Assembly: GCA_021234155.1 (NCBI GenBank)
Contig: JAJEKV010000760.1
Span: forward strand, 1-64,000
Source: Isoetes taiwanensis
Taxonomy: Eukaryota; Streptophyta; Lycopodiopsida; Isoetales; Isoetaceae
Direction of reading: 5' to 3'
DNA: 64,000 nucleotides
Shown here: piece by piece, positions 24,733 through 36,304 of the stretch
Numbering within the stretch: position 1 is the stretch's first letter
How the letters are laid out: the number at the start of each line of letters is the position of its first letter
The notes under the pieces: model-generated
Told to the model about the DNA's origin: nothing
The model's input: only the letters and a program-made list of their open reading frames with translations
Database searches by the model: none
Made by a program: the position numbers and the translations under genes

Positions 24733-25299
24733 TTAGGTGCCATTGACAGTGTGTAAACACAACTGGAGAGCATTCTTGTAAGCGTATAGCCCAAGGTAGC
24801 AATCCTCTGCTTCCTGCCATGATGAAAGCGGCATGCATGAAGAAGGATATTTTGCCTCTGCAGTACAATACAATTCTTCATTTGTGCTCGCCTTTACCTC
24901 TTTTTTTCTCCCTTTCCATCCTGCTCCAAAATCTTCAGAGCAGCATCAGGCTCAAGCCCGCATCTCCTTCCAAGAGAAACAATAAATCAGTGCAATTGTG
25001 ATGTAACCATTCAAAATATACTTCAATATATGAAAAGGCAAGAAAAAGACAGAAACAAACGAAGGATCAGACTCGCCTGAAAACAAAACCACAGGGAAGC
25101 ATGAATCGTAGGACATAATCTGTAGCGTGAATCAGGAGCAAGAATTCCAATTGCCCTATTGTTCAACGCAGGCATAGAGATGGATATGCTTGGAGTAATA
25201 GCAGTGCTTGGGCTACATGGATTCATGCACAAAACTAACAAGCAAAAAACTGGAGGCATACTTGCAAGAGGCTGTGTTGACGATCCCGCTCTCTGCCAT
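24733..25299 (-). CDS. Candidate small multi-exon gene, function unknown
   Basis: Three minus-strand pieces look coding. The first has an ATG at 25,299 and begins MAESGIVNTASCK, running into a GTATGC donor. The second, near 24,910-24,975, reads RCGLEPDAALKILEQDGKG and is followed by a GTAAAG donor. The last, after a CTGCAG acceptor near 24,848, reads SWQEAEDCYLGLYAYKNALQ and continues for nine more residues to a TAA at 24,733-24,735. The protein would be small, about 90-100 residues. I could not make all junction phases agree, and I do not recognise the family. It may be a decayed gene or have an unseen exon. The assignment rests only on coding-like composition and splice-like borders. Confidence 0.3.
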
Positions 25300-25519
25300 C
25301 GCTATCCTCATTCTATAGAACTAAACATATAGAAACACCCATTCTCAAATCTGGATTTGCCATCCCGCTCCACCAAATCTGGAAACCATGTGCAGATCGG
25401 GCTCCGCATCTCCATGCGGCTGGAGAGCTGGGAAGGGGCCTGCTTCTGTCGCCTATGTTCTAGGTTATTAACAAATGGAGGGCTAAAAAAACACCACCAC
25501 AACCATTGAAAAGAAAATG

Positions 25520-27200
25520 TACGGCCACCGCCTGTTCAACAGAGCATTGCAGGAAGGTTTCCCCCGATAATGGACCACAAGCAGGGTTGTCCCCATTCAC
25601 AAGGCGGGCGACCCACACTGTCTGGCCAATTACCGGACGATCATAGTCAGTTCAGTATTTGCCAAACGGTTGGCTGGCATTTTCGAGCAGCAGTTGACCC
25701 GCTGGGCAGAGGCAGCAGATGTGCAAGCCCTCACCTGGCAGGGCTTTGGGCCCGCCACTCAACGATTGACCATATCTTTACACCTGCGGGCGATTGAAGA
25801 TTTGAAACCATCGGCGGGACTTGTATTCTTTGCTTTTGTGGACCCCCACGAACTTTCTATACGGTCCAGGAAAAGTTGTGGGCTAAGATCTGCGTCAGCC
25901 CCAGGGCTACCCGTTGCACAATGCGAGAATGCCATATCTGGGTATGAGGAGTTGTTTTGGCGGGATGCATCGGGCCAAGCATTCACCAGTAGTATCGGTC
26001 CCAGTGGGGGCTGCCCCTCTCACCAACACTTTTTGGCCTCTACATTATTGATTAGGAGCCACAGCCATCGAGCATGGGGGGACAATCCTTTGCACGGTAT
26101 CATCCGGCTCACCATCTATGGGACGATGTTGACCTTCCGCCCACACCCTTGAAGCTATAAGGCCTCACGGGATCCCCTAGACACATTTAGCCGGGCTACA
26201 GACATCGCGTGAATGCGGGCTAAGACGGTGGTTCTCATATCCCTTCACGCCCACCCCACGCCTCCGCTGACTCACATATGGGGGCGTACTGTGAGGTCAG
26301 CCCACCCACAAGTACCTAGGGGTGGAGTTCCCCTCCTCGCTTCTGTTGGGGAGACGTCCGTAAATCCGCTTGCGGGCGACGGCCCGGGCGGAAAGCTTTT
26401 ATGCCATCGCGAGAATCACGTTACCGGCGAGCTCTATGATTGGGGCCATCAGTCACATCTGTTCGGGCAATGATCGACGTCCTTTTATGGGGTGAGGAGG
26501 GCCAGTAGATCTGCCCCTGGCGACACAGGAATGACTGGAAAGCGATGTCACCCGAAGGCATTACCCGAACGCAGGGTGAAACCGATCCTCGAGGTCCTAA
26601 CTGCGGGGAAAGCCCGGATTCTTGCACCGCCAGTGAGCAACCCTTGATGAACATGGTAACGGAAACGATTATGGTAACGGCTCCACGACGCGGCGGGCAC
26701 AATTTTCGGCGGAGGCGAAAGATGGTGGTTTTAAGACGAAGAATCAGAACGTTATTGGTGGACGCGTTGTTGACTTTCCATGGGAATGCCGGTAACGGCT
26801 GGAAGGGCGGTCCGGCATTCTGGAGCACATCAACCCGCGTTGGCGGGGCCGCGGCTCTGCATTCCGAACGCCCTAAAAAGCGAGACTCTGTTACCATTCG
26901 CGATTACCCACCATCTCGCATAGAGACGAACGAGGAGGTGGATTAAGAACCGCCGGAGACGACTCTGTCGATCTTTCAAATCGAAGCGCCATTGAGGATG
27001 AGTCTCACACTTTCCAGAGTTGCCCAGATTACGGTCCGATCAGGGCCGGATCGATTCCCTTAGTGCGGTAGGACTTGCCCCTACATTTGCCGATGAACAC
27101 ACCGTCAAGATGCGTGCTCTAGGGTCGTACATTGAGGAGGTCTTGGATCGCGAGCCCACCTTGCTCCTTTTTGGGTCGTCCGATCGGGCACTATGGGTAC
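25520..27200 (+). pseudogene. Decayed non-LTR (LINE-type) reverse transcriptase
   Basis: In shifting plus-strand frames the order of a non-LTR reverse transcriptase can be followed. An N-terminal 'KGDP..NYR.I' block at about 25,590-25,660 (HKAGDP, ANYRTI) comes first, then RLAGIFEQQLTRWAE, QGFGPATQRLTISLHL and a FVD catalytic block near 25,835. A GCPLS-PTLFGLYID block follows near 26,010, then a DD-containing block near 26,120, and KYLGVEF near 26,310. Further coding-like sequence, including an open frame at 26545-26946, reaches about 27,200 and would be the C-terminal part. Many frameshifts and stops make it inactive. GC content is clearly higher than in flanking DNA. No poly-A tail or target duplication was located. 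It ends a few hundred bases upstream of the plus-strand EXO70 gene. Confidence 0.75.
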
Positions 27201-27570
27201 GATACATGAGTGTATATATTTGTGTGTTTTTGCATTTGGTATATTGGAGCAGGTTTGTCACAGAGAATAATTCACGCCATGGTTTTCCTCTAAACGCCCT
27301 TCGGCGGGTTTTTAATCCCAGGTAGTAATCCACTTGTCGCTATTTTTATATTGGGGTCCCATATTAGATTGGTCTCCGTGGACGATAAAAATACCTTCCT
27401 TCCTTCCTTTTTTGAATTCCAAAATTAAAACCATGAACCAGAAACAATTGCAGAACTCTAGTCTAATTGCATGGGGATCCCTTCTATTGGAACAGGAATT
27501 CTTAACAACCAAAATTGCCCAGCAGGATGTGCATGTGACCCACAGGAGCCTTAGGCTTGATCGGCTAGCT

Positions 27571-27651
27571 ATGGCCGACCAGCACCTACACATGAACACT
27601 CCCTTCCTATTTTACGCAGTGCCAGAGTTCTACATTCACAGCCCACCATGA
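27571..27651 (+). promoter_or_regulatory. uORF overlapping the EXO70 start codon
   Basis: An ATGGCCG start opens a 26-codon frame whose TGA overlaps the main start as ATGA at 27,648-27,651. In the minus-strand EXO70 copy the equivalent ATGGCCG (62,318) is in frame with the main start and would give a 24-residue N-terminal extension. The upstream ATG is therefore shared by both copies, but its frame relation to the main ORF differs. Such a 4-base overlap could allow reinitiation or lower translation. That role is inference. Confidence 0.5.
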
Positions 27652-30600
27652 GCGCCGGGAGGACGAAACTAGATTCTCTCTCAGCGGCAACAGAGCTGTT
27701 ACGAGACAGTCTCAAACGTAGCCAAGTTGTGGATGATAATATGTTGGGGATCATCGAATCCTGCAATCGTCGTCTCTCTTCGCTGGAGCTGGAGGTTGCG
27801 CTGCTGCCTATTCAGGTGGGTTTTGCCTTATTTCTTTCCTTTTAAAGCTCTAATTCTGCTGAATCATGGCATAAAACAATTGGGTGGGTATTGTGAATAC
27901 AGCAACTGGGTCGGGAATTGGATGTTGTGAGTACAGTGAGTTAACCTGAAATTAGAAAGCATAAAAGTGTTTAAAGGATCAAAGTTTTTCTGCCGTGCGT
28001 ATACATGTGTATGACATATCCATCAAAGTATAGATTTGAATTGAATTGAAGAGAAACTTGACATATATTGACAAACGAAACATGGCATTAAAGATTTTCC
28101 GCCGTGCATATATTTAGGTGCGACATACACATGCGTTCAGGATCGCACATCAAAATATAAAGAAGACTTTGGCAGCAGCAGAGTCCATCCTATCCCAATT
28201 TGATGTGGCAAGGAAGGTCAGTTCAATAAGTAACAGTCTGGCAATTATAGCCAAAGACCATTTTATACAACAACTGAAATGACTTCCCCAGCTGTAAGAT
28301 TTACGTTATGGATCTGTATGTGTATGTACTTCATAGTAAATTAGCTGAGCATCCCAGGTGTGTGTGTGTACTTGTTTGGCAAAGAATTACGTTTTCTATT
28401 AGCCAAAAAGGTCTTCAAATTCTGGACAGTTAGAAAGATGTAGATATTATAGATTGAATCGTCAATAATCTTTCCACTTGATAGCACTTACTATGATGTT
28501 ACGGATTGAATGATCAATAATTTTTTCACTTAATAAAAGTACTTACTGTGCTATATGATTTCCTTCAATAGGTGGAAGCCAAAATTGATAGAGGTCCTCA
28601 TGAAGATCTTGTTAGTTACCTGGAAGCAGTAGACGAGTTACTTGCGAATGTTGAATACTTCTCATATAACAGAAGCAATGATGGTGCTCTTAACCATGCT
28701 CGTTCGGTACTTTCTGCGGCAATGGATAAGCTTAGTGAAGAGTTTCGCTCGTTACTTGTTAAACATAGGTGTATTGCTTTGTGTCTATTTGTGCATTTCA
28801 AATCTAGTATTCTTAAACTGATTGCACCGGGTTAATGCATACTTATTTTCTTGTATCCATAGTCAACAGCTTCTGATTTGATGTTTGGGTTACAGCAAGT
28901 CCGAAGACCCTGCTAAACTGTCCAAGTACCTGCCACAACCTCAAGCATCTAGGAATGCAAATAGGAGCTCCACTGAGCTCACATCTCCTGGAAGCCCTGG
29001 AGCAAGATTGGCAGACTTGCCTCTAGTTCTTATTCCTCCGGATATTATTCCCAACCTGCAAGAAATGGCACATCGGTTGATTGCTGCAACGCATAGTCAG
29101 CAGTGTCTTGCTATTTATACGTATGTGTTGGGTCGGATTTCAGTGAAATGTATAGTGCATAATAATGCCTGTTATTGCAGTGAAGTTCGGGCATCCGTTT
29201 TAGAACAAACCCTGTGCAAGCTCGGGTTTGAAGAGCTTACAAAAGATGAAGTTGAAACGTTGCAATGGGAAATTCTGAAAGGAAAAATTGAGAGCTGGAA
29301 TCGTTGCATGTGCATTGTTGTAAGTTACTTTTCGGGATTTCATCCCCTTCTTTGTTTTCTGATTAAAAGTTTCACGATATCTATAATTCTGAATGTACAA
29401 TCAGGTCAAACTGCTATATAGTGCGGAACGTGATCTCTGCAAGGAAGTATTTCGTGGCCTGGACCCTTACGAGAGTCGATGTTTTCTTAAAGTGACTATA
29501 AACAGCTTTAAAAGTCTACTGAGCACTGGGAACGCTATAACACAGAATAAAAGGTCGCCTAACAAGCTGTTTGCATTACTTGACATGTATGACACCATGC
29601 ATGATCTTCTGCCTGAGGTTGGTAGCTTGTCCTTGGCTCACACATGCACAGGGATTAAAAGGTTGTCTACATGAACAGGGATGTGATGCCTCTACCTTGT
29701 AAATACAAGCTAGGATGCCATGGCATGATATATTGAGTTTGTCAACAATCAAGCTTGTCTGTCCACATGCTGTTTTGAAACTCCAGAGATATGTGACATC
29801 TCTCTTATTAACCAATCTTGCCATTTACAACTATTTAGTAGTGTTGAAAATACGTGGTTGGTTAACTGTTCCCTGCTCAAGAGAAATCTGAGGATGCTTG
29901 CAATAAGTTAATATGGTTCAGTATAGGTCCCAACATTGATTGCTTTTCTTGTATTTGGATTTCTTCGTGCTGTTCACAAGCAGTATCACTTTGCAGATAG
30001 AAGCTAATTTCTATGGAAATGAGTCTTATGAAGTCTTTCAAGCAGCCATTGATTTTATCCAGATGCTAGCACAGACCACGAAGGAGACCTTTGATGATTT
30101 CCTGGAGAGGGTTGAAAAGGATGCTTCAAAGACTCTGTTGCAGGATGGCAGTGTTCATCCATTTACAAATTACGTCATCAAATATGTAAAATTCCTCTTG
30201 GAGTAAGTATCGTCTTTTTACTGCTGACCACTTAAAAGCTATGCAGCAAAAAGTATTGACCTGTCTGACTTATGTCTTTCAGCTATCAAACAACTTTGAA
30301 GCAGCTCTTTGAAGATGATGATCAAGGAGATAAATCAAGTTCTTATTTTGCAAAATCAACTGCCAAGATAATGCAACTGCTGCTGAGCAATCTCGATGGT
30401 AAAGCAAAGCAGTACACTGATCCTGCTCTTGGACATATTTTCTTGATGAATAATATTCACTACATTGTTCAGTTTGTTCGAGGGTGAGAAGTCTGTGGAG
30501 CCTTATTATGTTATTTCTGTTTTATACCCTTTACCATATGACTCATTACAGATCAGAGGCGAAAGATTTGCTGAGTGATAATTGGATAGACAGACACCGT

Positions 30601-31163
30601 CTTCTAGTTCAGCAGCATGCTCAAGGATATAAGCAAAGCACATGGGGGAAGGTTGTACTTGGTCAAAGTTCTGATGTTCTTATGAGGTTAAACAACAGTC
30701 ACATGGTTGGCTCCTTTCAGGTTCTTCCATGCCTTAGTGATAGCAGTGGAATTTCCAGCTCAGTTATTAAAGAGAGGTATGTCACATCGTTCATTCATGC
30801 AATGCTGCAAAACTGGCTAAATATAATACCAAAAACTTGCAGGTTTAAAATATTCAATACACTTTTTGAGGAAGTGCATCGGAAACAATCACAGTGGACC
30901 ATTGCTGAGGCTGAACTACGTGAGGCTGTTCAATTAGCTGTTGCAGAAGTATTACTTCCTGCTTATAGGCGAAGATACAAGTGAGTCATATATTTGAATC
31001 TCATGAGGTGAAGAAGAGAGACTCAGTTTTGAGAGTTTTTATGTCCAGTGCTATTTTGGAGAACTCCAAGAACCCACAAAAGTATGTCAAATATAAACCA
31101 GAAGATCTTAAGCAACTTATTGGGGAATTTTTTGAGCCGAAGAACAAGAGCAGTAGGAGATAA
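27648..31163 (+). CDS. EXO70A1-like: EXO70A-like exocyst subunit, 11 exons
   Basis: Encodes an Exo70 subunit of the exocyst, the octameric complex that tethers secretory vesicles at the plasma membrane through Exo70 binding to phosphoinositides. Exons: 27648-27815, 28118-28216, 28572-28768, 28896-29120, 29181-29319, 29405-29617, 29997-30202, 30283-30483, 30552-30776, 30843-30980 and 31049-31163. Every intron is GT-AG and all junction phases agree, giving 641 residues; Arabidopsis EXO70A1 has 638. Family signatures include SQVVDDN near the N-terminus, RGPHEDLVSYLEAV, KRSPNKLFALLDMYDTM, DGSVHPFTNYVIKYVKFLL, LDGKAKQYTDPALGHIFLMN, SEAKDLL, QSQWTIAEAELREAV and the C-terminal KNPQKYVKYKPEDLKQL. The start is chosen because the second copy has the same MSA start in a CCACCATG context. 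The normally conserved AYRSFLKRF motif lacks three residues here (AYRRRY). A 69-base segment at 30652-30720 may be an extra intron. Apparently intact; expression unknown. Confidence 0.92.
30652..30720 (+). other. In-frame 69-nt GT...AG segment (intron or exitron)
   Basis: Within exon 9 of the plus-strand EXO70, AAG|GTTGTA ... CTTTCAG|GTT delimits 69 nt in phase 0 without stops (codons 517-539). Removing it gives TWGK-VLPCLS, which aligns without gaps to the AWTK-ILQSSS stretch of Arabidopsis EXO70A1 as I recall it. The minus-strand copy has the same 69-nt segment, also stop-free. It may be a short intron with a weak donor or a retained coding intron (exitron). Protein length is 641 if retained and 618 if spliced. 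Confidence 0.65.
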
Positions 31164-32060
31164 CGATGAAGTGCATGGATAAGCCCAGCCTATTGTCACC
31201 GTATGTTAAGCCCACATGTAAATCAATTTCTTCTTTGCCTCATTCTATTATGCAATTTAGCATGGCATGAATTTGGTGCCCCCCTTCATGTTAAGCTTCA
31301 AAGCGTCAGAATAGATTAATCATATTAGTAACCAATAATTTGTCAATGCAGACTTATAGATTATAATCTTCTGAAACTTTGTGGGGGTGGGCCAAAAATG
31401 AAAGAAGTGCTTTGCAAATACGTTCATTTTAAATGGCTTTGATGAGTTTTCATGATCTTGAGTGCCCTCTAATTTTGTTTGAGATCTGAACGAGTGCCCT
31501 GATTACTAAGTGCAGAGTTTCTAGATGAACTTGAAGGGAAGATGCAAGATTGATGGGCATGATTGATGCAACAAGTAAAGCACTTTATCTTCATCAGTTT
31601 GTTTCTGTCAAATATGGCTTGTGTTTGAGACAAGATTTCCAAAAGGAAGGAGCTTTCAACATGATCCAAGCTGCATAAATTCAATTTAATCCTCCCAAGT
31701 CCTCATTCCTCATATCTATATGGAAGTCCATTTTAGGATCTGGTGAAGCCTTTCAGCAATGTAAAAGGTCTCAGGCGCTCTTTCTTGTATCAGAATATTG
31801 TTGTGCTCCATTTTCAAAAGTAAATTGTGGAACTTGCAAGTAATGTACTCCACTTTCAATGGTAAACTGTGAAACTTGTAAGCAATGTAAATGGTGCAGT
31901 GGCTATCTCTAGTTGCTTTGTTCCGGTATCTTTCTTGGATATTCTAGGGAACATGCAGTTTGAGTGGTTGTGATTGTAGGAGCTCGCTTATCCAAATGTC
32001 AGAAGCTGTGATTTGTTGAGGCGTTATGGAAGAAATGGGAACGCCTTGGAAGGTGGGCTG
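31164..32060. other. 3' flank of EXO70 copy 1
   Basis: Probable 3' UTR and downstream sequence. A short stretch near 31,255-31,275 (GCATGGCATGAATTT) is also found about 120 bp beyond the stop of the minus-strand copy, so the duplicated segment extends past the coding region. A roughly 45-bp tandem duplication (TTTCAAAAGTAAATTGTGGAAC type) lies at 31,805-31,892. Confidence 0.5.
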
Positions 32061-35000
32061 GTAGAATCATAATCTGTTTTGTGTTGGACCATATTGATGG
32101 TGCAGATGCGGAAACCCCTCAGCGTTATGTGACGTTAGTGGGTGGTTGGCTTGCTGTTGATGGTCGTGAGCCAGTGTTAGGGAGCCATCTGACCACACAG
32201 GCATGTTTTTGCTGCCCTCTCTCTGAAGGATCCTCCGGCAAGGGAGGCAGCAGATCCTCTGCCATAGCCAGCAAGTTGGGGAAGCGCTCTTTTATGCGCC
32301 GAACTGTGAGCATGGCAACCCTTAAGCAGGGGCTCCTTTGGATCACCTTTGGGTCTGCTCCTTTGGTTCTAGAGAGTTGTTTCTACTGCTAAGGGCTATT
32401 TTGCTCCTGTTTTCTTTCTTATTTCACGGCAGTTACATCAATGGAGAAGGTTAAAGCTTTGAATGTATGCATTGCTATGGCTTTGCTACCATCAAACCCC
32501 TTCTAACCACGTTAAAGCCCGTCTGTGACCTTAGGGACCCTAAACTTTTCGACGATTTTACACTATGTTTTTTCCAGGAAACTTTAGGGTGCCTGTTTCT
32601 GGTGGCATCGCCATGGTTTTTGTAGAGGTTTGTCTCAGCGTTTTCGTATCGCTAGGGTTTGTGTAGAGCTTTTCAAACAGGGCTTTCTTTTGGGGGATGC
32701 ACTTAAATAAATGGGGGTATGTCGTGTGCGTGCAGAGGGTGCTCAAAAACACCTTAGTATTTTAAAAGGCAGATTTGACCCCTTCCATACAAAGTTTAGC
32801 CTAAGTAGTGGGCAAAATCACGGGTCTGTAAAAAAAATCCTCCAAACGAGTCACTTAAGGCACATTGTTGTATGGCGTTGAGAGGGTGTGAATCCCCTTG
32901 GGCTTTTTGGCTTTGTCTTTAAACAATCCTTTTTGGCTTCCTCTTCAAGCGAGCCACAAACAAATCAAGGCACTACAAAAAAATCCCCCTTGGGGGCTTT
33001 TCTTTAAAACAAATCATCTACGACAAACCATTTGGCAAAAACAAATCATCTGATCCTGACATCACCATTTGGCAAGGCTCAATGGAAAATTAAACATGCT
33101 TTCCGACTACTACATCCCTTTCAATGCTAGGTAAGATCTGTTTCTAAAATAAAAATTCCCTTTGATTATCAAGAGATTAAAATAAAAATTCTCTTTGATT
33201 ATCAATTTTTTTTTTTTTTTTTTTAGCATGGTTGCCTACCCCCCGCCCACTTTTACGCGTTGCTGGCTATACCCACGTGTCTTGCCCGTCATTTGTTTTC
33301 TTTTTAGCAGTCCGATTCTTTATTTTACGATCGTAGGGTCGAGGGAAATTAGAAAAGCAAGTATTTGCCACCTGGGAGATCTACTGGCGTTAGGTGGTGG
33401 CCATAGCCAACTTTTTTCTTTCTTTTCTTCTCCCGTTTAGGGCAAGTGCACTGCTTGCGACCGTGTTCGGGATACGTTCCTTTGTGGAAGTTCGCGCCAT
33501 GAAACCCAATCCGGCTCGAAGAAGGAATGTAACCATAATCCGGCTCCATTTGAGGTTCATTTACGCTCCACCAACCCAATCCGCTCCAATGAGTTCATTC
33601 GCTCCAATCCGACCCATAGCCTTGCCATAGCCATCCTTTGACCTAGATTTTCATGTTTTGCTTATCGCTCTTGATCGGAGATTTGAAACCCAATCAACCG
33701 AGTTTTTATTTCCATTTCTTCCTTTCTTTCTTGGCAATTGCTAAAGGGTACATTACATTTGGGCGGGATCTTTTGATTATGGGTGGCTTCAATCAAGGTC
33801 ACCGATTCTGATTTCTAATAGGTCGTGATGACCAATGGATGCAAGTTCAAAAGCTAGACTTTATTTATCATAGGAGGTCTTGTGTTCATCATAGCCACCT
33901 CCTTGAGTGTTGAGCTAGGATATCCTAAGCCAAATCCTATGGAAGTTATGAAGGGCCTGTTTATTCCTAGATTAAATGGAAGTGGGGCCATTGGCCATCT
34001 CTTTTTCTTTGCAATGGTTATATTGTGCGGATTTAAACCACAACAAGGAACATATCATGATCTAACCAAGGAATAAAGGTATGTATTTCGACTAAACCAT
34101 GCATGTTTGGACACTTTTGCATCAATGATATTATTGTCCTTGTAAGATGTATGGCGGAAGCTAGCCTCCATGTTGTTGTTGACCTCTATTGCCTTCATAT
34201 AATGCCACAGTTAGCAGGATGTTGTGAAATATTGTGCAATTATTTATCATGCATTTGGATAGCTATGATCTTTATGCTCCGCTTGTTAAAAAAATTTGCT
34301 CATCATGTAGGCTTGATGGTCTAACTCTAAGCTTGAGTGTTAGCTCTTTTTATTTTTCGGTAAAACTTGCAAATTATGGCTGCAAGTTCGATTTGTTATC
34401 AAGGTTCTTTTATTTTTGCAATTATTGATCAAACCTTTTTGTCCATGTGGAGCAGGATGGCTCAGATCTTCGCTTCACGAGAGTGCATCATCATTGTTTG
34501 GCTTTTTATCAATATGTTTTGTTATTTTCTTCTGACAATTTGTACCAAATAAGCGTGTGAAGACTTAGACTTGAATTACACTCCATTTTTATTGCGGGTA
34601 AGTTCTTTGTAGCCTTTCACTAGAAAATAACCTGTACATATGAAGACGATGAAGACAAGATAAAAGAACAGAGACATATGTGGGATATAGTAAAGCATTT
34701 GACAAGAGGTCCCATTTTTCAATGTGCCTACCTTATGGGCATGTCTCATATTGTTTTGGCAAAGAATAAAGTACATTTAGCAGTAGCTGTCCAGCAAGAG
34801 GGTGCACCAGCTTGTATGGTGGTTCTAAAGTATGTAATATACTCATGTAAGATTTGCTGAATATAGATGTCCGATGAGTGATGGATTTATAAGGTCTATT
34901 CCTTTCCTAGGCTTAGAGAATTACAGTGCATTTTGGGTCCTTGCTTATTTGGAAGGCTGAAGGTGAAGGATACTAATAATCTGGCATGGCTCACTGTATA

Positions 35001-36251
35001 TAAGATCCAGTTCTAAAGAGCAGAGTGGTCACTAATTTTGTAGGTCTTCTCATTCAATAGCAATTTTAGTTCATTGGGTGAAGACTTGTCTCGCCTTCTC
35101 TGCTCCCTCTTGTATATCATTTTCTATTATTGACTATTCTCATCTTACTTTTTGTGATGCATATTCTTTTGAGGAAACAAGACTTTCCAGCATGACTTAG
35201 ACGAATCCATAAAATCATATGTCCATCCCTAATACATCTTCCCACCTGTTCAGTACACACTTCATTATGTTGAATTGCTTCTTCACTTAGGTTATCTTCA
35301 AATGCAAAGTTCTCTTACAATTGTGCAGCCTGATGGTCACAAGATTGAATCCACAACAAAATCTAGTCTTGTAGAATGTATTTCTGGACTCTATTGGTAA
35401 CTAAACACAATATAATTTGCTAATATAATATTGGATATGGTTAGTTGGGTTGGGTGTTAACTATGTTGTTGCAGATGGTTACAGTTATACTGCCCCTATG
35501 TAACCAACAATTGGCTTCATTTTATGGTGATTATGATGCATTTGAAGACAAGGGCCATAGGTCTTTGAAGGCACATGAAAGAAGTTTGTCAAATCTATTC
35601 CTGTTGTAGCCCTTGTTAGATTTTCCGAAACATGATCTATACATGGTAAATAATACACCTGACACCACATAGTGTTGTTGGGTAAGTTTACTTTCCAGAT
35701 CATAACTTTTAGTTTCTTTGTCATATTGTACTAGGTTTGCAAAAGCAAAGACAAGCTTGAGAAGAAGACCCAATAAAAAATAAAGAAATCAAGCTTGGCT
35801 TGGATTGATATTTTGTTTTGCGGGCATAGAGCAAATTAAAGAGGAATATGGTTACAAAGCTTGTCAAACCTGGCGGGTTGGATTTATGTATGTACTGTGA
35901 AATGCTTCTCTCTTCGGCGGTTACTTATTGAAAATTGGCCTAGTTGAACATATCCCGTAATGTGACAAAACTATTGAGCTTTCTTGGGTAATGCTAAGGA
36001 GCACCACGACATAGTGGTTTCTTTTTTTCATAAGAGGGCAGCGGTGGTATTTTGCATGACAATCATAAACATCTAGAGACTTCATTTTATCATATTCATA
36101 TGTGATTTTCTATTATGCTTGTAACTGAATAAATTTGGGCGGTGTTGTTGTTTACGCACTGTATTTTACGTTTACATCGCCCTGTACCTTCCTCACGATT
36201 ACTATGCATTACTATACCTATAAGTTGACAGGTCAAATTGAGCTCTTGTTT

Positions 36252-36304
36252 TATTAATACCATACTTAACGTACTAATACGTACAATACGTATGATACGT
36301 TTTA
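36252..36304. repeat. TACGTA-rich repeat, copy 1
   Basis: Contains ACTTAACGTACTAATACGTAC and further TACGTA/ATACGT words. In reverse orientation it resembles the longer copy at 39,511-39,655. Probably remains of a small repeat family; no gene is present. Confidence 0.55.

Noticed and set aside
26421-26897. 158-codon minus-strand open frame
   Set aside because: It falls within the GC-rich LINE relic, where few stops are expected; the plus strand carries the recognisable reverse-transcriptase blocks.
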